64,000 nucleotides of DNA. Source: Serratia odorifera. Its GTDB lineage: Bacteria; Pseudomonadota; Gammaproteobacteria; Enterobacterales; Enterobacteriaceae. Below are positions 59,834 to 64,000 of the stretch, piece after piece (the first letter of the stretch is position 1; every line of letters starts with the position of its first letter). The notes below the pieces were generated by a model. That model searched no databases. It saw only the letters and a program-made list of their open reading frames with translations, and was not told the origin of the DNA. Both the position numbers and the translations under genes were made by a program. The DNA is taken from contig NZ_LR134117.1 in NCBI RefSeq assembly GCF_900635445.1, forward strand, positions 3,100,001 to 3,164,000, read 5' to 3'.

Positions 59834-60140
59834 AGTTAATGAAGTCCACGAGTTACTCAGAAAACACTTCTGGGAAATGACGAATGATGCGTCGCTGAGT
59901 ACAGGTAAAAAGAGTGTACTCCCTGAGGATGCTTATGATTTTCTGGAAGAGTACGCTGATAAACTGCATGTTGACATGACTCGTTTTGAGTTTCGCAAAT
60001 ACTTTCCAAACTCGGGGCTTTGGTTCTTACCCAATGCTATTCTCCCCAAACATATGCAAACAGATCGTCATAAGCCGGCGGCGTTAACTGTCGATATGCT
60101 GATTGAATCTGCCAAGGCTGGCCGGTGGCTCTATGATTAG
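59826..60140 (+). CDS. DUF1493 family protein
   Basis: This soluble protein of 104 residues is rich in acidic and aromatic residues (NEVHELLRKHFWEMT, VLPEDAYDFLEEYADKLHVDMTRFEFRKYFP, and PAALTVDMLIESAKAGRWLYD). This layout matches the DUF1493 family, whose function is unknown. The ATG at 59826 overlaps the stop of the STM2901-type gene. Pairing of a membrane-associated protein with a small acidic partner could be a toxin-antidote, immunity or defence arrangement; that is inference. Confidence 0.72.
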   Translation: MNEVNEVHELLRKHFWEMTNDASLSTGKKSVLPEDAYDFLEEYADKLHVDMTRFEFRKYFPNSGLWFLPNAILPKHMQTDRHKPAALTVDMLIESAKAGRWLYD

Positions 60141-60660
60141 CCTCTCTCTGAAAGCTCCATTGCCGGGTTGCAATTTAAGTTAATGCAACTCCATGCCTTA
60201 ACCCATTAACTCCCCCACGGCCTTCTGAGGGCGTTCTGGAGGGTGTTTTATCTATCTCCTTTGATGATAGTATTTCCTGCTAACCAAATGGTAGCAAAAT
60301 CTATTCTGTATAGCGCAACATGGCTGCGAGCATGAAGAGTGAGGAGGATAACGCATAAAATAAAAAGGGATATTTTGTAGTGGGTTACAGCAGATAGGTA
60401 GTAAAAACACAACAAAGATTTACTCGTTTTCTTAAAAAACGACTTATAGTATATAGCTAAGCTAAATAATACTATTAACTATAACTACTATCCATGCCAA
60501 TAAGATGCATCATAATATTTATATTAATTATAGCGTTAATACGCTTTAGTTTACATTATTAGTTTTTATCAAGGAACTTAACGAAGCCTTGTAGGCTGAG
60601 TAAGTTTCATGCGTTTTTTAAGTCTCTTGGCCTTTGCCGTCAGTGAATTACCGAGAGGTA
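60141..60660. other. A+T-rich non-coding stretch of the island
   Basis: About 520 bases without a convincing gene. Several small dyads occur, for example ATTACC-GAGA-GGTAAT at 60647-60662 and AGCC-TTGTA-GGCT near 60585-60597. They could be regulatory or part of a structured RNA. This region probably holds the promoter for the rightward gene cluster. Confidence 0.5.
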
Positions 60661-60813
60661 ATGAACAAGGCGTTCTATATCCTCCTCCTCTTTAATGCAT
60701 TCACTCCGTTCATGCGAGCTTTAATGTTAACGCTAGTTAACAGAGAGTGCATGAGAACGCAGGAAGAAAGTTCAGCTTCCCAGCTTCACTTATCTTCTGG
60801 TCTTATATACTAA
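60661..60813 (+). CDS. Possible 50-residue membrane peptide / leader ORF
   Basis: An ATG directly behind GAGAGGTA opens a 50-codon frame. Its product begins MNKAFYILLLFNAFTPFMRA, a clear hydrophobic helix, and ends with a polar tail (NRECMRTQEESSASQ). The stop lies inside the first copy of a 22-base repeat shared with the next gene, 27 bases before that gene's start. It could be a leader peptide, a small membrane toxin or a chance frame. I see no homology I can name. Confidence 0.4.
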   Translation: MNKAFYILLLFNAFTPFMRALMLTLVNRECMRTQEESSASQLHLSSGLIY

Positions 60814-60825
60814 CGCCGAAATAAA
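60804..60825 (+). repeat. 22-base direct repeat, copy 1 (upstream of the 249-aa gene)
   Basis: This copy is identical over 22 bases (core ACTAACGCCGAAATAAA) to bases 60976-60997. It lies 15 bases upstream of the start codon of the 249-residue gene. Confidence 0.9.
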
Positions 60826-60839
60826 ATAGGTTTATAACA

Positions 60840-61589
60840 ATGATAAAATGGTTAGGTGATGTTGCTGTTGATACAGCAACGGGAGAGGTTTTAGATTATC
60901 AACTACCACCTTGTATAAATGATGATGTTAGCGCAATAGCTAAAGGTGTTGTAGATGAGCTATTTTTGAATGGGGTATATACTAACGCCGAAATAAATAA
61001 AGAAACTAGGGGTAGGAAACCTAAGGCAATTGACAATCCTTTTATGAGTTACTTTGCTGGGTTACATTGGAATGAAGGGTTTGGTAAATATGACATGCCA
61101 TATCTGCTGGATGATGTCATCTATGGGGCGTGTAACTCTCATACGAATAATACAAGGATTCCTGTTAATCAACTCATTATAGTGATGGCTCACCTGTCTT
61201 TATTATCCACTCAATCTATACAAGAGATGCTAAGTAAGCGCAGGGTGATAAAGGAAGAGGGGGTTCTTGGTGAGCGTTATTGTAGGAGTATCCTCGCCGC
61301 GTGTGAGTCCCTTATTAAATCAATGGGATATTACCTAGAAATAGGGCGGTTAAATCTATCAGGAAATACCACTTTCATATTTGAAATAGACGCTAAAGCT
61401 TACCATAAGTATCGATACTCTCCCACGTGTAGTATTGCCTCTCGCCCTTTTACTGAAGGTGAGAAAGAGTATATTAGACGTTTGTCTACTATTGGTATGG
61501 TTTCTAGAATTAAGAATTATGTTCATGAAGTGAATATACACACTCAGCGATGGTTAAGTAAAACTAGTGACGTATTTAGAAAAAACTAG
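60840..61589 (+). CDS. Unknown 249-residue protein, possible DNA-binding regulator or replication factor
   Basis: I do not recognise this protein. It starts MIKWLGDVAVDTATGEVLDYQLPP, has a basic AT-hook-like patch TRGRKPKA at about residues 56-63, a mostly helical middle part (LLSTQSIQEMLSKRRVIKE, YCRSILAACESLIKSMGYYLE) and a basic C-terminus (RIKNYVHEVNIHTQRWLSKT). The middle helices could form a winged-helix-like fold. It is the first full-length gene of a rightward cluster and is followed eight bases later by the next gene. The 22-base repeat upstream and within the gene hints at autoregulation or a replication origin; this is speculative. Confidence 0.6.
   Translation: MIKWLGDVAVDTATGEVLDYQLPPCINDDVSAIAKGVVDELFLNGVYTNAEINKETRGRKPKAIDNPFMSYFAGLHWNEGFGKYDMPYLLDDVIYGACNSHTNNTRIPVNQLIIVMAHLSLLSTQSIQEMLSKRRVIKEEGVLGERYCRSILAACESLIKSMGYYLEIGRLNLSGNTTFIFEIDAKAYHKYRYSPTCSIASRPFTEGEKEYIRRLSTIGMVSRIKNYVHEVNIHTQRWLSKTSDVFRKN
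60976..60997 (+). repeat. 22-base direct repeat, copy 2 (inside the 249-aa gene)
   Basis: This is an exact second copy of the 22-base sequence. Here it codes for YTNAEIN around residues 47-53 of the 249-residue protein. Confidence 0.9.
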
Positions 61590-61597
61590 GAGAAAAA

Positions 61598-61810
61598 ATG
61601 TTTATCGAGCAATGTAAATCAAGAACCAAGAAATATGATGAGAAACTACGCCCAGTAGTTCAAGAGCTTCTTTCCTATGGGTTTGGCACAACAGCCCTAG
61701 CTAACGCGCTCAACCAGAGGGAAATTCCATCCCTACATGGAAAGTTCCATAGCGTATCGTCAGTTACGATTATGTTGAAAAGGATGGGGTTATCTATTGA
61801 AAGGGAGTGA
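61598..61810 (+). CDS. Small recombinase-domain-like protein, copy 1
   Basis: This 70-residue protein is paralogous to the next gene. The shared core is YD-KLRPVVQELLSYGFGTTALANALNQRE followed by HGKFHSVSSVTIMLKRMGL. It resembles the helical "recombinase" domain of large serine recombinases (pattern GYGxxAIAxxLNxRGIPTxxGKxWxxxxVxxIL), but the catalytic domain is missing. It is therefore probably a small DNA-binding helix-turn-helix protein. AGGAG lies six bases before the ATG and overlaps the upstream stop. Confidence 0.65.
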   Translation: MFIEQCKSRTKKYDEKLRPVVQELLSYGFGTTALANALNQREIPSLHGKFHSVSSVTIMLKRMGLSIERE

Positions 61811-61817
61811 ATTGTAA

Positions 61818-62045
61818 ATGTATCAAGACATACGAAATAGAAAAGTAGAAGTGTATGATGGAAAAGTAAGACCTGTATTTGAAGAGCTTATCTCTTATGG
61901 ATATGGTTACAAAGCTCTTGCCAATGCTTTAAATGAACGAGGTGTATTAAGCCTCAAAGGGAAACGTTGGACACCTGACGCTGTTAAACATACTCTCGCA
62001 CGATTAGGACTTAAAACTTTAGGGGGAGTGTACAATGCTCTATAA
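61818..62045 (+). CDS. Small recombinase-domain-like protein, copy 2
   Basis: This 75-residue paralogue of the preceding protein has YDGKVRPVFEELISYGYGYKALANALNERG, then GKRWTPDAVKHTLARLGLK, an even closer match to the serine-recombinase helical domain. There is no resolvase catalytic region. It starts seven bases after copy 1 ends and overlaps the next small gene by eleven bases. Likely roles are transcriptional control, an excisionase-like factor or a DNA-binding partner of another island protein. Confidence 0.65.
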   Translation: MYQDIRNRKVEVYDGKVRPVFEELISYGYGYKALANALNERGVLSLKGKRWTPDAVKHTLARLGLKTLGGVYNAL

Positions 62046-62193
62046 TGACTGGCCTGTAGATAATTACCGATATAAAAAATCAATTACACCAAAGAATGCT
62101 TTTGCTAATTACTGGCGTGATGGATATATGCATAAGCTTTCTGGTTTTGGAGTTTATGATATAAATAAAATTTACTTATGGGAATATAAATAA
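62035..62193 (+). CDS. Unknown 52-residue aromatic-rich protein
   Basis: This small gene starts at an ATG nine bases after GGGGGAG, a strong ribosome site, and its product is rich in Tyr and Trp (NDWPVDNYRYKK, FANYWRDGYMHKL, IYLWEYK). It overlaps the previous gene by eleven bases and the next by one (TAATG). This gap-free packing supports it as a real gene. No family recognised. Confidence 0.6.
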   Translation: MLYNDWPVDNYRYKKSITPKNAFANYWRDGYMHKLSGFGVYDINKIYLWEYK

Positions 62194-62570
62194 TGACTGA
62201 CTTTTTTGAATGTAATAGCCAAGATGGTATTTTTGATAGTGCCAAACGAGAATTGACCTCTGAGGGATATTCAGAGGAAGATGCTGAAGCAATGATTGAG
62301 GCTGCGTTGAAACGCGTTGAAGAACAAAAGAAGGCAAAGGAATACTCTCCACTGAAAGAGGGGGTTAATGATAAGAAGATGTCGGCTTATTGGTCTGCTC
62401 TCCGTAGTCAGAACTTACAAAAGTTTGGTATATCTGAGGTGGCATCTTCAACTAAAAGCCCTGTTGAAGTCTTTAAGGAAAATATGAAAGGAAAGAATAA
62501 TGCCTCAATGTTACGGAACAACACAAAGGCGGCTGAGTGGTTTAAGAATAAAAGAGAGCAAAACGGCTAA
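62193..62570 (+). CDS. Unknown 125-residue charged protein
   Basis: This is a highly charged, probably helical protein. The N-terminal part (SAKRELTSEGYSEEDAEAMIEAALKRVEEQKKAKE) could form a coiled coil. The C-terminal part has SAYWSALRSQNLQKFG and ends with basic NTKAAEWFKNKREQ. The start codon shares a base with the stop of the 52-residue gene, so translation is coupled. No family recognised; a scaffold, antirepressor or DNA/RNA-binding adaptor are possibilities only. Confidence 0.6.
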   Translation: MTDFFECNSQDGIFDSAKRELTSEGYSEEDAEAMIEAALKRVEEQKKAKEYSPLKEGVNDKKMSAYWSALRSQNLQKFGISEVASSTKSPVEVFKENMKGKNNASMLRNNTKAAEWFKNKREQNG

Positions 62571-62595
62571 TTTCTCCAATTTACTGGTTCAATAA

Positions 62596-63042
62596 ATGAA
62601 TAAAAATTATAAAGTTAATACTAATTTTGGACAAGCAAAGAGGGTGGAACGTGAGGAAGGGGATAAAGTATTCACCTCACTTAATGGCGCCAACACTTTC
62701 AGCTATAAGGGCATCCCTGTTATGAAGAGAGGGGGATGCTACACGGTTAAAGACGTAAAACTACAGGGATATGCACCATGGTTTTTAGCAGGAGTGTTCA
62801 CTGATGGGCGTTCTTTAAAGATTGCTCTTGAATCTGCTCTCTCTGGTGTAGATAAGGAGAAGTATTGTACTTTTAGGGCTAAGAACCAGAATATACAATG
62901 CCCCCATTGCCGCTCCATCTATCTTCTTTACAAGACAATGCAGTTCAAACGCTACGGAGATATTTACATTGAATGTCCTCATTGCTATGAAGTTCACGCT
63001 TTGGACGATGTGAATAGGGTAACAGATGAAAAAGTTTACTAG
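62596..63042 (+). CDS. Unknown 148-residue zinc-ribbon protein
   Basis: This protein ends in a clear four-cysteine zinc ribbon: QCPHCRSIYLLYKTM, about 15 residues, then ECPHCYEVHALDD. Its N-terminal half (FTSLNGANTFSYKGIPVMKRGGCYTVKDVKLQGYAPWF) has no motif I recognise. Zinc ribbons of this type are common in small DNA- or RNA-binding phage and plasmid proteins. It is the last gene of the cluster, 25 bases after the 125-residue gene. Confidence 0.62.
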   Translation: MNKNYKVNTNFGQAKRVEREEGDKVFTSLNGANTFSYKGIPVMKRGGCYTVKDVKLQGYAPWFLAGVFTDGRSLKIALESALSGVDKEKYCTFRAKNQNIQCPHCRSIYLLYKTMQFKRYGDIYIECPHCYEVHALDDVNRVTDEKVY

Positions 63043-63242
63043 AGAGGAAGAGGGGGCAATGCGCTTTCTTCCCCTTACGCTCTGATACTCCTCCTTAACG
63101 TACCCACCAACCCCACAACCATAATCCCCTCTATAAAGGCTATGGAGAGTGCTATCGCATTCTCTATGCCTCACCCCTTCTTATGCCCCTCGAAACGTAA
63201 GCGCTCCATTAGCACCGTCTTCACCTGTGTTTCCCTGTTCAC

Positions 63243-63276
63243 GATAATGTCCACTTTCGCGAAAATGGACATTATC
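63243..63276. repeat. 34-base near-perfect palindrome before tnpA
   Basis: The stretch from GATAATGTCCA to TGGACATTATC, centred on TTTCGCGAAA, equals its own reverse complement except for one base pair. It ends three bases before the tnpA start. It recalls terminal sequences of IS21-type elements and could serve as a transposase or repressor site. Confidence 0.85.
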
Positions 63277-63278
63277 CC

Positions 63279-63916
63279 GTGTACGAATACAAACCCTCGC
63301 GCCCTTTCATCACTGAGGCGCTCCGCTTAAGGTTCGAGGCCGGACTTTCTTACCGCCAAATCGGCGAACAGCTTGATGTTGGTATGTCCGCTGTCCATAA
63401 GTTGGTCCAGCGCTTCCTGCGGGCCAACCTCATGTGGCCACTTGATGAAAGCTGGACGGCCGATAAACTTGAGTTGGCACTCTTTCCTTCAACCCGCCCC
63501 AGGCCAGACAGCGATCTTCAGCAACGCAGGCCCAATTACTCCAACAGCTTCAAGCTCCACCTCGTTGAGCTAACAATGAAACCTGGCGTCAGCGTGGCTC
63601 AGGTTGCCCGTGCCAACGACATTAATGCCAACCTGCTGTTCAACTGGCGACATCAATACAAATTGGGAAAGCTGACCTCTGATAATCGGCAGGGCGCCGC
63701 GTTTTTGCCCGTCGTACTTTCCCCCGAAAAAGCTCCCGAGGCCCCTGCCCGGCGACGGGCGGCAACCGTCGCCAAACAGATTTACAAAACACGACGGCTT
63801 CAACATTGACCTGTGAACTGCTTCTGCCCGCCGGCACTTTACGTCTGAGTGGCACTATCACGGCGGCAATGTTGCAGACGCTGGTACGCGAACTGGATGA
63901 GGCAGGGAAACGATGA
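63279..63916 (+). pseudogene. tnpA: IS66-type TnpA with an IS21-like N-terminal helix-turn-helix, frameshifted
   Basis: Residues 1-75 (LRLRFEAGLSYRQIGEQLDVGMSAVHKLVQRFLRANLMWPL, then LELALFP) resemble the N-terminal DNA-binding part of IS21-family IstA. From about residue 85 (RRPNYSNSFKLHLVELTMKPGVSVAQVARANDINANLLFNWRHQY, then AAFLPVVLSPEK) it is a typical IS66 TnpA. The frame ends early at 63809. One base missing near 63791 (AACGACGG expected, ACGACGG found) removes the natural end LTCELLLPAGTLRLSGTITA to LVRELDEAGKR, which is intact in the next frame up to 63916. The start (GTG at 63279) has no strong ribosome site. Confidence 0.75.
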
Positions 63917-64000
63917 TCACTTTGCCTTCAGGCTCCCGGATCTGGCTCGTCGCCGGTATTACAGACATGCGCAACGGCTTCAACGGTCTGGCGGCGCGCG
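63913..64000 (+). CDS. tnpB: IS66 family accessory protein TnpB, N-terminal part
   Basis: The ATG overlaps the tnpA stop as ATGA. The product begins MITLPSGSRIWLVAGITDMRNG, the classic N-terminus of IS66 TnpB (IS66 Orf2-like proteins). The gene is cut by the end of the window after about 29 codons. Confidence 0.9.
   Translation, partial: MITLPSGSRIWLVAGITDMRNGFNGLAAR

Larger units (their letters stand above)
57657..64000. mobile_element. Left part of a tRNA-Pro-integrated genomic island
   Basis: The region starts at the tRNA-Pro attachment core, followed at once by a tyrosine integrase gene reading inward. It is visibly richer in A and T than the core genome, has mostly unknown small genes, and ends in the window with an IS66-type element. 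The right end is not seen, so its full size and whether it is a satellite phage or an island are unknown. Confidence 0.82.
63197..64000 (+). mobile_element. IS66-family insertion sequence, left part
   Basis: The two genes at 63279 and 63913 are TnpA and TnpB of an IS66-type element; the large transposase gene would lie beyond the window. A possible left inverted repeat starting GTAAGCGCTCC at 63197 matches the GTAAGC beginning of IS66-family ends. The exact left border is uncertain because an IS21-like palindrome lies between that repeat and the first gene. Confidence 0.7.

Noticed and set aside
60141..60839. A CRISPR array or iteron array in the A+T-rich gap
   Set aside because: No regularly spaced repeats are seen; the only exact repeat is the single 22-base pair described.
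63142..63330. A 62-residue open frame upstream of the IS66 genes
   Set aside because: It runs through the putative inverted repeat and the palindrome, has no ribosome site and no recognisable motif.

Overview
The window looks like a chromosome segment of an enterobacterium of the Serratia type. The core gene order is the enterobacterial one (nuoMN, elaB, menFDHBCE, yfaZ, yfaY, yfaE-nrdBA, ubiG, gyrA, rcsC, rcsBD, micF, ompC, osmE). A cyclic glucan synthase next to menF and an SlaA-like surface-layer protein point to Serratia or a close relative. The genus is an inference from gene content; no database search was possible.

Layout. 0-1.8 kb: end of the complex I operon. 1.9-8 kb: a LysR regulator divergent from a thiamine-diphosphate enzyme, a periplasmic cupin and two transporters. 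8.1-18 kb: a DUF1097 membrane protein, elaB and a very large cyclic beta-1,2-glucan synthase. 18.1-25.4 kb: the complete menaquinone operon menF-menD-menH-menB-menC-menE. 25.4-30.5 kb: catalase, yfaZ, tyrP and yfaY. 30.7-38.5 kb: aerobic ribonucleotide reductase (nrdA-nrdB-yfaE), ubiG and gyrA. 38.8-45.1 kb: the Rcs phosphorelay. 45.1-48.6 kb: an MFS protein, DUF4186, micF and ompC. 48.7-52.8 kb: small accessory modules (VOC protein, TetR with twin operators, DUF1348, DUF2946/PepSY, osmE). 53-57.4 kb: tRNA-Ser(UGA), tRNA-Thr(UGU), the SlaA-like gene, a small lipoprotein and a VOC protein. 57.66 kb to the end: the left part of an A+T-rich island integrated in the 3' half of a tRNA-Pro(GGG) gene. 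It carries a tyrosine integrase, an STM2901/DUF1493 pair, an unrecognised 249-aa protein, a tightly packed operon of tiny genes and the start of an IS66-type element.

How the genes work together. MenF to MenE convert chorismate to o-succinylbenzoyl-CoA and on towards naphthoquinone; UbiG serves ubiquinone, so both quinone branches feeding the respiratory chain (including NuoMN) are present. NrdAB with its ferredoxin YfaE supplies dNTPs. RcsC, RcsD and RcsB form an envelope-stress phosphorelay next to the OmpC porin and the porin-regulating sRNA MicF.

Data quality. I found about 21 single-base indels, most of them in homopolymer runs, that break otherwise well-conserved genes: nuoN, the DUF1097 gene, ndvB (3), tyrP, nrdB, nrdA, rcsD (5), a VOC gene (2), the DUF1348 gene, the slaA-like gene (4) and tnpA. 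In every case removing or adding one base at each site restores a full-length frame. Sequencing error is more likely than mass pseudogenisation, because nrdA and nrdB are needed for aerobic growth. These genes are listed as single loci of type pseudogene, with the repair described.

The most promising undescribed material is the island at 57.7-63.1 kb, especially the coupled mini-gene operon with two paralogous stand-alone recombinase-type domains, and the mosaic IS66/IS21-like transposase at the right edge.
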